DNA of 64,000 nucleotides from Pseudomonadota bacterium (GTDB lineage Bacteria; Bdellovibrionota; UBA1018; CAIMNF01): NCBI GenBank assembly GCA_027488515.1, contig JAIYBN010000004.1, positions 62,001 to 126,000 of the forward strand, read 5' to 3'. Shown piece by piece: positions 9,011 to 18,065 of this stretch (position 1 is its first letter; each line of letters starts with the position of its first letter). The notes under the pieces were generated by a model. It saw only the letters and a program-made list of their open reading frames with translations, ran no database searches and was not told where the DNA came from. The position numbers and the translations under genes were made by a program.

Positions 9011-9265
9011 ATGACTCCAGATCAATTGAAGGCTCGGATCGAGCAATTGCACCCGGAAACCCGCGTTCAGGTCACCGATCTGACCGGCACCATGGACCAT
9101 TATCAGGTCACCGTGGTGAGCCCCGTATTCCAGGGCAAGATGATGGTGGAACAACACCAGATGATCATGGGTCTTCTGAAGGCCGAAATCGACACCGAAG
9201 AAGTCCACGCGCTGTCGATGAAGACCTTCACACCTGAACAATTCGCCAAATTCGGAGGAAAATGA
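9011..9265 (+). CDS. BolA family protein
   Basis: An 84-aa protein of the short BolA/IbaG type: MTPDQLKARIEQLHPETRVQVTDLTG, then the signature VVSPVFQGKMMVEQHQMI and HALSMKTFTPEQ. BolA proteins partner monothiol glutaredoxins to hold and pass [2Fe-2S] clusters. The next gene is exactly such a glutaredoxin, overlapping by 4 nt. I use the ATG at 9011; the earlier track start (8933) adds a non-conserved extension. Confidence 0.88.
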   Translation: MTPDQLKARIEQLHPETRVQVTDLTGTMDHYQVTVVSPVFQGKMMVEQHQMIMGLLKAEIDTEEVHALSMKTFTPEQFAKFGGK

Positions 9266-9582
9266 ACATGGCACACACACTGGTTCCTGAAGTTGAAAAG
9301 CTCGTGAAGAACAACGAAGTGGTGATCTACATGAAGGGATCTCCGGATTTCCCCATGTGTGGTTTCTCCGCGCGCGCAGTGGCGGTGCTGAAGGCCGCCG
9401 GCGCTTCGAAGCTCGCTTCGTTCGACGTCCTTTCTGACGATGACATGTGGACGGCCCTCGAGGAATACACCCAGTGGCCGACCGTTCCCCAGATCTTCAT
9501 CAAAGGGAAGTTTGTCGGTGGATGCGACATCGTGAGCGAAATGTTCGAACGCGGTGAACTCCAGGACGTCCTGAAGTCCTGA
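9262..9582 (+). CDS. grxD: Monothiol glutaredoxin, Grx4 type
   Basis: A 106-aa CGFS-type glutaredoxin: YMKGSPDFPMCGFSARAV carries the active site, and WPTVPQIFIKGKFVGGCDIV carries the TVP and GG glutathione-binding elements. Grx4 proteins bridge a [2Fe-2S] cluster with glutathione as a homodimer or a heterodimer with BolA. The overlap with bolA supports coupled synthesis of both partners. The start could also be the second ATG (9268). Glutathione supply is provided for by gshA in this window. Confidence 0.95.
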   Translation: MNMAHTLVPEVEKLVKNNEVVIYMKGSPDFPMCGFSARAVAVLKAAGASKLASFDVLSDDDMWTALEEYTQWPTVPQIFIKGKFVGGCDIVSEMFERGELQDVLKS

Positions 9583-9588
9583 GCGTTC

Positions 9589-10587
9589 TCACCAACGGCT
9601 TTTGAGTGGAATGACCTCGTCGATGTGACCGGCATCGAGGAGGAGCATGCACAGACGGTCCACTCCCATGGCGATACCGGAGACCGGGGGCATTTTCCCT
9701 ACGGCCTCGAGGAATTCCTCGTCCAGGGGTGACTCGGGCATCGTGTTTCCGTAAGTCTCCCGCCGGATCCTTTGGTCCTTCTCGAAGTTGATTCGCTGTT
9801 TCAGGGGATCGCGGAGTTCGTCAAAAGCGTTGCCCAATTCCATCCTGCCCGCATAGGCCTCGAAACGGTTTGCCCAGAGGAACCCGGTCTCATCCGCTAC
9901 CGGATTACAAAGCGACGACTGGCTCAAGGGATAGTGAGTGACGAAAAACAATTCATCCGCGGGGAGACGGGGTTCGACACAATTCAGCCAGAGCTTGAAA
10001 TAGAGGTCGTCCCAGGACTCGGTCGGGTCAGAGAGGATGCCCGAACTCCGACAGACCTGATGGAGAGATTCGGAAGTGAGGTGGGTCCGTAGGTCGATCC
10101 CGACGTGTTCCAGGAACGCGTCCACCACCCGGATCCGACGCCAAGGGTGTTCGGTCGTGAAGACTTTTCCTGCGTAGGTGAACCGGTCCGTGCCGTGGAG
10201 GTTCAGGCAAAGGTGACGGACCAGGGCCTCGACACGCTCTTGGAGTCCTTCGAGCGGAAGACTCGCTTCGTAAAACTCGAGCATCGTGAATTCAGGATGA
10301 TGCTCGGGAGATTCAGGCTCATCCCGGAAAGAAGAGCAGATCTGGAAGATCTTCTGCATTCCCTTGGCCAGCAGCTTTTTCATGGCGAACTCGGGCGAGG
10401 TGGGAAGAAAGACCTCAGGCTTCCCGGGCTCACGTCCGATTTGAACCGGCCTCAGGTGGGGCTCCATTCCGGGACTGGTGACCAGGAGAGGGGTGCGGGT
10501 TTCGGTGTAGTCCAAGTGCCAGAAATACTCCCGGATCGCCCGCTCGACATGGAACCGCTTTCTCCATTTCCCTGTTGTGGTGGTCAT
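9589..10587 (-). CDS. epmA: EF-P--(R)-beta-lysine ligase-like protein (EpmA/GenX/PoxA)
   Basis: A 332-aa class II lysyl-tRNA-synthetase catalytic core without the anticodon-binding domain. Motif 2 is seen as FRDEPESPEHHPEFTMLEFYEA and motif 3 as GIAMGVDRLCMLLL. EpmA attaches beta-lysine to a lysine of elongation factor P. I start at the ATG at 10587 (MTTTTGKWRKRF), which has an AGAGGA ribosome site; the track start adds 24 doubtful residues. The partners EpmB and EF-P are not in the window. It converges on grxD with 6 bp between stops. Confidence 0.88.
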   Translation of the reverse strand: MTTTTGKWRKRFHVERAIREYFWHLDYTETRTPLLVTSPGMEPHLRPVQIGREPGKPEVFLPTSPEFAMKKLLAKGMQKIFQICSSFRDEPESPEHHPEFTMLEFYEASLPLEGLQERVEALVRHLCLNLHGTDRFTYAGKVFTTEHPWRRIRVVDAFLEHVGIDLRTHLTSESLHQVCRSSGILSDPTESWDDLYFKLWLNCVEPRLPADELFFVTHYPLSQSSLCNPVADETGFLWANRFEAYAGRMELGNAFDELRDPLKQRINFEKDQRIRRETYGNTMPESPLDEEFLEAVGKMPPVSGIAMGVDRLCMLLLDAGHIDEVIPLKSRW

Positions 10588-10772
10588 GTGTCTTGTCCTC
10601 TCGGAGTCGCTGTCTACAACACCCTGTTGAAGCATTCTGCAACACCCACTGTGCGACACAGGGGTGGTTGTGCCGTAATGCGTACCTGAAGCCTGGCATG
10701 CTTCATGCCTTCTATGGCCATGGGGGAATTCAAGGATTCCTTATCCACATCAACCACAGTCAGGAGACTACC

Positions 10773-10973
10773 ATGAAACTGCTTTCAGTCATCGCTCTCG
10801 TCATGTTCACTTCCGTGTCCGCATTTGCAGACGACGCCGCCCCGGCTGCTGCTCCTGCAGGCGAAGCGGCGGCGGCCGCACCGGCCGCTGAAGCTCCGGC
10901 GGCACCGGCTGAAAAAGGCGGAAAAAAAGCCAAAAAATCGAAGCGCGTGCGCAAGCACAAGAAAGCCCACTGA
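10773..10973 (+). CDS. Small secreted Ala/Pro-rich protein with basic tail
   Basis: A 66-aa product with a signal peptide (MKLLSVIALVMFTSVSAFA), an Ala/Pro/Glu-rich middle and a Lys/Arg/His-rich end (KKAKKSKRVRKHKKAH). A strong ribosome site (CAGGAG) precedes the ATG and a classical terminator follows, so it is a one-gene unit. Small AP-rich basic periplasmic proteins of this sort occur in several Gram-negatives, but no function can be assigned. Confidence 0.75.
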   Translation: MKLLSVIALVMFTSVSAFADDAAPAAAPAGEAAAAAPAAEAPAAPAEKGGKKAKKSKRVRKHKKAH

Positions 10974-10997
10974 GTTCTCTCGCAGTGACGCGACGAG

Positions 10998-11029
10998 GCG
11001 GGCTCCGGAGACGGAGCCCGCTTTTTTTT
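10998..11029 (+). terminator. Rho-independent terminator
   Basis: GCGGGCTCC-GGAGAC-GGAGCCCGC forms a perfect 9-bp stem followed by eight Ts, right after the small Ala-rich gene. Confidence 0.93.
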
Positions 11030-11060
11030 GGAGTGATCCGTGGAGTGTGGTAGCGTTTTG

Positions 11061-12482
11061 ATGATGGGTTGGCGGGCTATTCTGAAATATTTCAACCACT
11101 TGGAACTGCAGGGGAAGGTCAGTCTCATTCTGATCTCTGTGATTTTTCCCGTTTCCATTCTTCTCGGGCTCGCTCAGTCGAGTGTGGTGGAGCCTTTGCT
11201 TCAGGAAGAGATCCGGCAGGTCGGGATCTCTTTTGCCCAGAATCTCGCCTCACAGATCGAGTCGCAAAAACTTCTGGGCAAGGCGAACTCCGCGCAATCG
11301 ATCAGCGACAAGATCCAGAGCATGGTTTATTCGCAACCGGGGATCATCCGGGTCGATGTGATCGGGAAAAAACCCGCGAGCGATGAGCTCTACTTCATCG
11401 CTTCGAACGTCGAGGACTCCGAGAATCAGGCGCCCACTGACATTCTTGTCGGCGATCAGACCTCTGCACGGTTGGAAGAGGAGGACGAGCTTCCGGTCTG
11501 GAACATCCTCCATCCGGTGAAGTCCGGAAGCGAACGCGCCATGATCCGGGTTCTGGTGTCTCTCCGTTTTGTGAGCGGGATCCAGGCGCTCATCCACAGG
11601 ATCAATCTGATCGCCGCCATCCTGAGCACGGTTCTGCTGATTCTCATCCTGTCGTTCCTTTTGAAGCGCACCATCGAGAACGAGCGACAACTCAAGGTGG
11701 CTCAAGAAAGCAATGCCGCCCTCTCCGGACGATTGCAGGAGACCCAGCAGGCGTTGATCCAAACCGAAAAGCTCGCGGCGATGGGACAACTCACCGCCAG
11801 TTTTGCCCACGAAATCGGTACCCCGTTGAACGCGATCGGGGGCCATTTGCAACTCCTCGAAATGGGGCTTGAAAAGCAGGTGGCCGAGGAGATCAAAGGC
11901 GGGATCCGTGAGCGGATGGGGATCATCACGGGGCAGCTCCGCAAAATCGAAGACATTGTGAAAGGCTTCCTTCAGACGACCAAGAAGCCGATCGCCCGCC
12001 AGTTGTCCACAGTGGCCGTCGCCGATCTGGTTCAGAACGTGCTCGCCCTCGTCGAGCCCACTTTCTCGCGACACGGGATCCAATGTCAGACCGGCTTCGG
12101 TGCCACTTCTGAAAAGGTGGAGGTCGTTCCCCTCGAAATCGAACAGGTGATCCTGAATTTGATCAACAATGCGATCGACTCGATGAAAGACCGGGAGAAC
12201 GGCTCCCCGCTGAATCTCGGAATCCGGACCTGGAATGACAAAGGTCCCGGTCGGATCGTCCTCGAGATCGCCGATACCGGCACAGGCATCCCGCCCGAGA
12301 ATTTGAAACAGGTGTTCAAGCCTTTCTTCACGACAAAAACGGATGGAGCGGGACACGGGCTGGGGCTTTCGATCTGCCAACAGATCATCCGGTCCTACGG
12401 AGGCGAGGTGACGGTCGACTCCGAGTGGGGAACGGGAACCAAAGTCCGGGTGTCGATCCCGGTGGCGGAGAGGAAAACATGA
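11061..12482 (+). CDS. Membrane sensor histidine kinase
   Basis: A 473-aa kinase with TM1 near residues 20-40 (VSLILISVIFPVSILLGLA), a periplasmic sensor of about 140 aa, and TM2 (LIAAILSTVLLILILSFLL). A coiled coil leads to the phospho-acceptor helix (ASFAHEIGTPLNAIGGH). The ATPase domain has an N box (NLINNAIDSM), DTGTGIP, FFTTK and GHGLGLS. It is an NtrB/ZraS-like HisKA sensor. It overlaps its response regulator by 4 nt (ATGA). The start is ambiguous between adjacent ATGs at 11061 and 11064; the track start at 11040 lies closer to the terminator. Confidence 0.9.
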   Translation: MMGWRAILKYFNHLELQGKVSLILISVIFPVSILLGLAQSSVVEPLLQEEIRQVGISFAQNLASQIESQKLLGKANSAQSISDKIQSMVYSQPGIIRVDVIGKKPASDELYFIASNVEDSENQAPTDILVGDQTSARLEEEDELPVWNILHPVKSGSERAMIRVLVSLRFVSGIQALIHRINLIAAILSTVLLILILSFLLKRTIENERQLKVAQESNAALSGRLQETQQALIQTEKLAAMGQLTASFAHEIGTPLNAIGGHLQLLEMGLEKQVAEEIKGGIRERMGIITGQLRKIEDIVKGFLQTTKKPIARQLSTVAVADLVQNVLALVEPTFSRHGIQCQTGFGATSEKVEVVPLEIEQVILNLINNAIDSMKDRENGSPLNLGIRTWNDKGPGRIVLEIADTGTGIPPENLKQVFKPFFTTKTDGAGHGLGLSICQQIIRSYGGEVTVDSEWGTGTKVRVSIPVAERKT

Positions 12483-13828
12483 AGATTCTGGTGGTCGATG
12501 ATGATCAGGTGACCTTGAACATGTTGAAGGAGTTTCTCGAATCACGCGGATTCGAGGTTTCTCTCGCTTCCAGTCCGGCTGAGGCGACGGCTCTGCAGGC
12601 GCGATCGCCCGTTCCGTTGGTTTTGAGTGATATCAAGATGGGTGAATCCGACGGTTTGTCGCTCCTGTCGGAGCTCAAAAAAACCTCTCCTTCGGTGGTC
12701 ATGATCCTGATGACCGGGTTCGGGAGCATGGAAGGAGCCATCGAGGCGATTCAAAAAGGTGCGTTCGACTACATCTCCAAACCCTTCGATCTGAACCGTC
12801 TCCTGGCGCTTCTGAACAAGGCAGTGGCGCACATCAGGAGTCTTGAGTCCGATCCTGGAAAGTCTGTGCAGCAAGAAGGGGTTCTCGAAACTCCGCGCTT
12901 GCTGATCGGAAGTTCCCCCGGGATTGTCGAGGTCTACAAGACCACGGCGCGTGCGACCCTTTCTTCGAGTACGGTGCTCATTCACGGAGAGAGCGGTACA
13001 GGTAAGGAGCTGGTTTCGCGTGCCATTCATCAGAACAGCGGCCGGAAAAGCGGACGGTTCGTCGCGGTCAACTGTGGAGCCCTCACCGAGTCCTTGCTCG
13101 AGAGTGAACTCTTCGGTCATGTCAAAGGGGCCTTCACCGGTGCCCAGGGCGACAAAATTGGGCTCTTCGAAGAGGCCGACCAAGGCACGCTTTTTTTGGA
13201 CGAAGTCGGAGACATTTCTCCGGGACTCCAGGTGAAATTGCTCCGGGTCCTGCAAGAGGGGGAGATCAAGCCGGTCGGATCCCAAAAGTCTGTTAAAGTG
13301 GATGTCCGGATCGTGGCTGCGACCCACCGGGATCTCGAAGAAATGGTCCGGTCCGGAAAGTTCCGCGAGGATTTGTATTATCGATTGAAAGTGATCGAGA
13401 TCGACATCCCTCCGCTTCGGGACCGTAAGGAGGACATTCCGGAACTGGCGCGGGTGTTTCTGAAGAAGTACTCGCTCAAACTCGGAAAGAACGTTCGGGA
13501 CATCTCCCGCAGCGCGATGGATCGCTTGATGACACACTCCTGGCCCGGAAACGTCCGGGAACTCGAGCATCAGATCGAGCGGGCGGTGGCGATGACCGGG
13601 TCGGGAATCCTGTCCGAGGACGATTTTGATTTCATGGAGACCTCTCAACCGGTGCAGGTCGATACCGGGGACACGAAGTCCCTCGAGTCGATGGAGCGCG
13701 AACACATCCTCCGGGTATTGAAGGAGACGGATTACAACAAGTCGAAGGCGAGTGAGATTCTCGGAATCGATCGCGCGACCTTGTATCGCAAAGCACAGAA
13801 ATACGGGATTGCATTGAAAAGTGAGTGA
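12479..13828 (+). CDS. Sigma54-dependent response regulator, NtrC family
   Basis: A 449-aa three-domain regulator. The receiver has the phospho-acceptor in LVLSDIKMGE. The AAA+ domain has Walker A GESGTGKE, the sigma54-contacting GAFTGA loop, Walker B LFLDEVGD and the arginine-finger region. The C-terminus is a Fis-type helix-turn-helix (KSKASEILGIDRATLYRKAQKYGI). It is the cognate partner of the upstream kinase. The Nudix gene begins 8 nt before its stop, so it heads the operon that ends in dacB; whether it regulates that operon is not shown. Confidence 0.93.
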   Translation: MKILVVDDDQVTLNMLKEFLESRGFEVSLASSPAEATALQARSPVPLVLSDIKMGESDGLSLLSELKKTSPSVVMILMTGFGSMEGAIEAIQKGAFDYISKPFDLNRLLALLNKAVAHIRSLESDPGKSVQQEGVLETPRLLIGSSPGIVEVYKTTARATLSSSTVLIHGESGTGKELVSRAIHQNSGRKSGRFVAVNCGALTESLLESELFGHVKGAFTGAQGDKIGLFEEADQGTLFLDEVGDISPGLQVKLLRVLQEGEIKPVGSQKSVKVDVRIVAATHRDLEEMVRSGKFREDLYYRLKVIEIDIPPLRDRKEDIPELARVFLKKYSLKLGKNVRDISRSAMDRLMTHSWPGNVRELEHQIERAVAMTGSGILSEDDFDFMETSQPVQVDTGDTKSLESMEREHILRVLKETDYNKSKASEILGIDRATLYRKAQKYGIALKSE

Positions 13829-14405
13829 CCCGAGCGAACGTCTGCATTCCGATCTCATGAGGATCCTGCAAGGGCTGGACCCCGTCCCGGGTGAATTCCA
13901 TGCATCGGTTTTGGCGCTATTCAGAGGGCCGGATTTTGAGTCCTCCGAGATCCTGCTGACCAAGCGTTCCCAGACCGTGGTGACCCATGTGGGCCAGGTG
14001 GCTTTTCCCGGAGGACGGATCGAAGAAGAGGATCTGTACGATCCTGTGAGGACAGCCATCCGCGAGGCGCAAGAGGAGACCGGGATTCCGGGAACTTGCA
14101 TTCAGCCTGCCGGATTCATGCCGCAGGTTCCCACTGTAACCAGCGGTTTTTTTGTGATCCCCGTGCTGGCCGCGTTCGATCCGGGGGATCGGGAGATCGC
14201 CTTGATGCCCTGCCCGAAAGAAGTGGAACGGGCGGGTTGGGTGAAAGTGAGTGCACTCCGGGAGAGTCGTCGGGAAGAGCCTTATGCATTCAAGGGAAGG
14301 GAAGTCCTGATGCCCGTTTTCCATTGGGAAGGAGAACGGGTCTGGGGGCTGACCGCTCTGATTTTTGACTCCATTTTGCGCCGTTATGATAGTCTTGGGG
14401 CATGA
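13821..14405 (+). CDS. Nudix hydrolase, CoA pyrophosphatase (NudL) type
   Basis: A 194-aa protein with the UPF0035/NudL signature LLTKRSQTVVTHVGQVAFPGG just ahead of the Nudix box (GGRIEEEDLYDPVRTAIREAQEETGI), with the metal-binding REAQEETG. Family members cleave CoA or its derivatives to 3',5'-ADP and 4'-phosphopantetheine. It is translationally coupled on both sides (8-nt overlap upstream, 4-nt downstream). Confidence 0.85.
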   Translation: MSDPSERLHSDLMRILQGLDPVPGEFHASVLALFRGPDFESSEILLTKRSQTVVTHVGQVAFPGGRIEEEDLYDPVRTAIREAQEETGIPGTCIQPAGFMPQVPTVTSGFFVIPVLAAFDPGDREIALMPCPKEVERAGWVKVSALRESRREEPYAFKGREVLMPVFHWEGERVWGLTALIFDSILRRYDSLGA

Positions 14406-14914
14406 TTCTCAACCGGAAATGCATCGTATGGATCACTTTTCTTTTGGCTCACTTCTCGGCTCAGGCCGCAGAACCTTGGAAGGGAAACACTGTGGCCCGT
14501 CCGGTCGAAGCGGTGCTGATGTCCGGCCTGTCGATTTACGGAAGTGAAGCCGCTTTCGGTGTGTTGACCGGCGGAGCCTACTTGCTGAAGGACCGCCATT
14601 TTGTCGGAGAGATCGACAACCGGGTTTGGGCTGAAGTTCTGCTCGGACCTGCCTTTTTTTCAACCACCAACAGCACCCTGACCGGATTCCAGTATTCCGC
14701 TCATGCCCGTTGGGACGTCAATTACAATGAAGTTTGGACGGCTTACGCCCTCGCAGGTCTTTCGGGCTATCAGCTCCCGGATCGCATGGGCGGATCTTTC
14801 ACGGTCCACCCGCGGGTGGGTCTCGGGGTCAAGTACCAGACCAAGTCCGCCCTTTTGTTGAGGGGTGAGATCTCTGCCGAGTTCATCGGTGCAGGGGTAG
14901 CGCTCAACTTCTGA
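14402..14914 (+). CDS. Small outer-membrane beta-barrel-like protein
   Basis: A 170-aa protein with a signal peptide (MILNRKCIVWITFLLAHFSAQA). Alternating aromatic/aliphatic strands end in a terminal aromatic (GAGVALNF), the usual C-terminal signature for BAM-assembled barrels. No specific family is recognised. It sits in the middle of the HK-to-DacB operon. Confidence 0.6.
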   Translation: MILNRKCIVWITFLLAHFSAQAAEPWKGNTVARPVEAVLMSGLSIYGSEAAFGVLTGGAYLLKDRHFVGEIDNRVWAEVLLGPAFFSTTNSTLTGFQYSAHARWDVNYNEVWTAYALAGLSGYQLPDRMGGSFTVHPRVGLGVKYQTKSALLLRGEISAEFIGAGVALNF

Positions 14915-14916
14915 TC

Positions 14917-15507
14917 ATGGAGCTCGTCAATCTCATTCCTTTTCCCGGGTTGCACCAAGACCACGCTCGCAGCTACAAAGTGATCGCCGGCGCCGAGATG
15001 CAGGCGGGAAGTCTCACGCTCGGATGGAAGATCACCTCATCCAGTGCGGCAGCTCTCGATGAGATCGTCCTCCCCGAACCCAAAGAGCGGGGAATCCGAC
15101 GGGAGGAGCTCTGGAAAGAAACCTGTTTCGAGGCTTTTCTTCCTCATGCTTCTTCGGAAGCTTACCTCGAGTTCAATGGCTCCTCTTCGGGAGATTGGAA
15201 TTGCTATTCATTCCGGGGATACCGTGAGGGGATGAATCCCGTTCCGGTCAACGGCGCCACGCCTCCGAAAATCCTCTCTTTGACCCGGTCATCGAAAGAG
15301 ATCGAGATCCGCTACGCTCTGCCGATGGCGGTGGTCAAACAAGGCTTTTTCTCGCTCGGACTCGGATCGATCGATCTCGATCCGATCGGACTCACTCTGG
15401 TGATGAATTGCCGGAGTGCGACCACTTATTGGGCCCTGTCACACGACGGGGTCAAACCTGATTTCCACCTGAGGTCCAGCCACCATTATGATTCATTTCG
15501 GAATTGA
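14917..15507 (+). CDS. DOMON-like domain protein
   Basis: A 196-aa protein without a signal peptide. The stretch ELWKETCFEAFLPHASSEAYLEFNGSSSGDWNCYSF matches the pattern of bacterial DOMON-like proteins (LW..TCFE.F, YLEFN.SP.G.W..Y.F), a beta-sandwich thought to bind sugar or heme. It overlaps namZ by 20 nt and follows the barrel gene by 2 nt. Its neighbours suggest a link to cell-wall sugar metabolism, but its biochemical role is unknown. Confidence 0.65.
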   Translation: MELVNLIPFPGLHQDHARSYKVIAGAEMQAGSLTLGWKITSSSAAALDEIVLPEPKERGIRREELWKETCFEAFLPHASSEAYLEFNGSSSGDWNCYSFRGYREGMNPVPVNGATPPKILSLTRSSKEIEIRYALPMAVVKQGFFSLGLGSIDLDPIGLTLVMNCRSATTYWALSHDGVKPDFHLRSSHHYDSFRN

Positions 15508-16696
15508 CCGCCTACTCGAAGAGTCCGCGATCCGTAAACCCCTAACCGGGAAGCGCCTCGGGCTGCTCGCCCATCCAGCATCGGTGACCCGGGATCTCCG
15601 GCACAGCATGGATGCGATCCGGGAGTGTGGCGATCTGACACTCACCTGTGCCTTCGGTCCGCAACACGGGATGAGGGGCGAGAAACAGTACAACATGGTC
15701 GAGTCCGAGGACTACCTCGATCCGGTCCACCGGATTCCTGTGTTCAGTCTCTACGGAACCACCCGCAAGCCGACTCCCGAGATGCTTTCCCACTGCGATG
15801 TGGTGCTGGTCGATTTGCAAGACCTCGGCTGCCGGATTTACACCTACCTGACCACCCTCGTTTACATGATGGAGGCTTGTGCCACCCTCGGCAAAAAAGT
15901 GGTCGTACTCGATCGTCCGAATCCTGCAGGGAGGATGATGGAGGGAAGCATCCTGAAACCCGGCAACGAATGTTTTGTCGGTGTGAAGCCGGTGCTGATG
16001 CGGCACGGATTGACGCTCGGGGAGTTCGCCGAATTCGCCAAGCGTGAGTACAAGATCGATGTCGAACTCGAAGTGATCCGGGTGACCGGCTACCGGATGG
16101 ATCAAGGACCGGGCTACGGCTGGCCTCTCGAAGAGCGGGCCTGGGTGAATCCGAGTCCCAATGCTCCGACACTTTCGATGGCGCGTTGTTATGCCGGAAC
16201 CGTGATGCTGGAAGGCACCCATCTTTCGGAGGGGCGTGGAACCACCCGGCCGCTCGAAGGATTCGGAGCGCCTGATTTGGACGGTCTTCAAATCTTGAAG
16301 GGAATGGAGGCACTGGCTCCCGAGTGGCTCACCGGTTGCAGATTGCGGCCCTTTTATTTCGAGCCCACTTTCTACAAGCACCAGGGCAAACTGTGCAGTG
16401 GTGTTCAGATCCACACCGACGTTTCCGCCTATGAACCCATGAATTTCCGCCCGTACCGGATCATGGCCCTCGCTTTCAAGGTCATCCGGAACCTGCATCC
16501 GGAGTACCCGATTTGGCGCGACTTTCCGTACGAGTATGTCTTCGACCGTCTGGCGATCGATGTGATCACCGGTTGTGAGACGCTCCGCCTCTGGGTGGAC
16601 GACCCTTCCGCACGCCCGGCCGATCTGGAAGCGTTTTTGTCCCGCGATGAATCGATCTGGAAAGAAAAGGTGCTCGATGCGACGTTTTATCCGTGA
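15488..16696 (+). CDS. namZ: DUF1343 / NamZ-type exo-N-acetylmuramidase, cytoplasmic copy
   Basis: A 402-aa member of the YbbC/DUF1343 family; its Bacillus member NamZ releases N-acetylmuramic acid from non-reducing ends of peptidoglycan fragments. Conserved blocks are LGLLAHPASV, FGPQHGMRGEKQ, VVLVDLQDLGCRIYTYLTTL, DRPNPAGR and LSEGRGTTRP. There is no signal peptide, unlike the paralogue at 61267, so this copy should act in the cytoplasm. It overlaps the DOMON-like gene and dacB by 20 nt each. Confidence 0.85.
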   Translation: MIHFGIDRLLEESAIRKPLTGKRLGLLAHPASVTRDLRHSMDAIRECGDLTLTCAFGPQHGMRGEKQYNMVESEDYLDPVHRIPVFSLYGTTRKPTPEMLSHCDVVLVDLQDLGCRIYTYLTTLVYMMEACATLGKKVVVLDRPNPAGRMMEGSILKPGNECFVGVKPVLMRHGLTLGEFAEFAKREYKIDVELEVIRVTGYRMDQGPGYGWPLEERAWVNPSPNAPTLSMARCYAGTVMLEGTHLSEGRGTTRPLEGFGAPDLDGLQILKGMEALAPEWLTGCRLRPFYFEPTFYKHQGKLCSGVQIHTDVSAYEPMNFRPYRIMALAFKVIRNLHPEYPIWRDFPYEYVFDRLAIDVITGCETLRLWVDDPSARPADLEAFLSRDESIWKEKVLDATFYP

Positions 16697-18065
16697 ATGT
16701 TCCGTTCTGCTGTCGATGGCAATCGGATTGATGCCGGCCCAATCGTCTTGGGCCAAGGGCAAGGATCCGGGTCTCGAGAAGGCTCTCCGGGCTCTCGAAA
16801 AAAAGGGAGCTCGGGTCTCGGCCCAGATCGTGAATCTCACGAACACCCGTACGCTACTTTCTGTGGATGCGGATGAGCCCTTGAATCCGGCCTCCAGCGT
16901 GAAACTCTTCACCGCCTATTCCGCGATCGAGCGGCTCGGAATCAATTACAGCTTCAAGACCGCATTCCATGTCGGTGCGGACGGTGGAGTGTGCGTGAAG
17001 GGCGGGGGAGATCCATCGTTTGTGATGGAGGATCTGTTTCTGGTGGTCCGTGCCCTGAAACGGAAGGGACTGGATCAGTACTCGGGCGCCATCCGTTTGG
17101 ATGCGACCGTCTTTGATGACGAACATTATCCGGAAGATCGGTCCGATCAGGATTCCGAACGCGCCTACAATGCTCCCATCTCGGGACTGAATTTCAACTA
17201 CAACACCATTTCCGTGTTTGTGAATCCCGGAAAGAAAGGTGGCGCTGCGATCACCGGGCTCGATTTTCCCTTCGACTTTGTCAAGATCGAGGGAACCGTC
17301 AAGACCGGTGGTAAAACCGATGTGACTTGGGACAAGCGCGGCAAAGGCGATCTAGAGATCGTCCATCTCGGGGGGCGGATCGCAGACGACGCCGACGAAT
17401 GGCGGAAGCCTTTCCGTATCCGGAAGCCCGTGCAAGCGTTCGGAGAGGCGTTGGCCACCATGCTCGAACAAGGTGGAATCCCTCCGAAGGGCAAAGTGCG
17501 GGTCACCGAAGGACCCTGCACGGGTGAGGCGTTTTATGTCCATCAGAGTCGCCCCTTGCCGTTCATTGTCAGCCTCATGGACAAGTACTCCAACAATTTC
17601 ATCGCCGATGCCTTGGTGAAGGCGATCGACCATGAGGTGGCGAAACATCCCGGGACTGCCGGTGGTGGACTCCGCTACATCCGGACCGAATTGATGAAAA
17701 TCGGAATCCCCGCCGAGTCGAAGGGGCGCAAAGTGGTGTCAGGATCCGGGCTGACGGACGGGAACCGCGTGTCGGCTTCCGACTTCACCGCTCTCCTGAA
17801 GCACATTCACCGCGAGAAGGCGTTTTTGCCCGAGATCTTCGCTTCCTTGCCGATCGCTGGGGTGGATGGCACTCTCAAGCGTAAGTATCAGGGAAGCGAT
17901 GTCATGGAACGTCTGAGGGGAAAGACCGGAACCTTGAGCAATGTCCAGTCCCTGGTCGGAGTGTATCCCAACTCCGAGGGAGAGTGGCTCTCAGTGGCCA
18001 TCATCGTCAACGGCGGGCACGGGATTCCCGAGGGGGAGCTCGCCCGCTTTCTCTCCGCCCACTGA
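16677..18065 (+). CDS. dacB: D-alanyl-D-alanine carboxypeptidase/endopeptidase, PBP4 (S13) family
   Basis: A 462-aa periplasmic penicillin-binding protein with a signal peptide (MRRFIRECSVLLSMAIGLMPAQSSWA). Active-site motifs are SSVK in NPASSVKLFTAY, SNN in DKYSNNFIADAL and KTG in RGKTGTLS. It trims or cleaves D-Ala peptide bonds in peptidoglycan. I start at the ATG at 16677, inside the end of namZ, because the signal peptide begins there; the upstream track extension is out of character. It closes the operon and overlaps the converging rmuC by 75 nt. Confidence 0.9.
   Translation: MRRFIRECSVLLSMAIGLMPAQSSWAKGKDPGLEKALRALEKKGARVSAQIVNLTNTRTLLSVDADEPLNPASSVKLFTAYSAIERLGINYSFKTAFHVGADGGVCVKGGGDPSFVMEDLFLVVRALKRKGLDQYSGAIRLDATVFDDEHYPEDRSDQDSERAYNAPISGLNFNYNTISVFVNPGKKGGAAITGLDFPFDFVKIEGTVKTGGKTDVTWDKRGKGDLEIVHLGGRIADDADEWRKPFRIRKPVQAFGEALATMLEQGGIPPKGKVRVTEGPCTGEAFYVHQSRPLPFIVSLMDKYSNNFIADALVKAIDHEVAKHPGTAGGGLRYIRTELMKIGIPAESKGRKVVSGSGLTDGNRVSASDFTALLKHIHREKAFLPEIFASLPIAGVDGTLKRKYQGSDVMERLRGKTGTLSNVQSLVGVYPNSEGEWLSVAIIVNGGHGIPEGELARFLSAH

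Noticed and set aside
12542-14101. 519-aa minus-strand ORF across the sigma54 regulator
   Set aside because: Antisense shadow; the plus strand carries complete receiver, AAA+ and HTH motifs.
15542-16912. 456-aa minus-strand ORF opposite namZ
   Set aside because: Antisense shadow of a clear DUF1343 gene.
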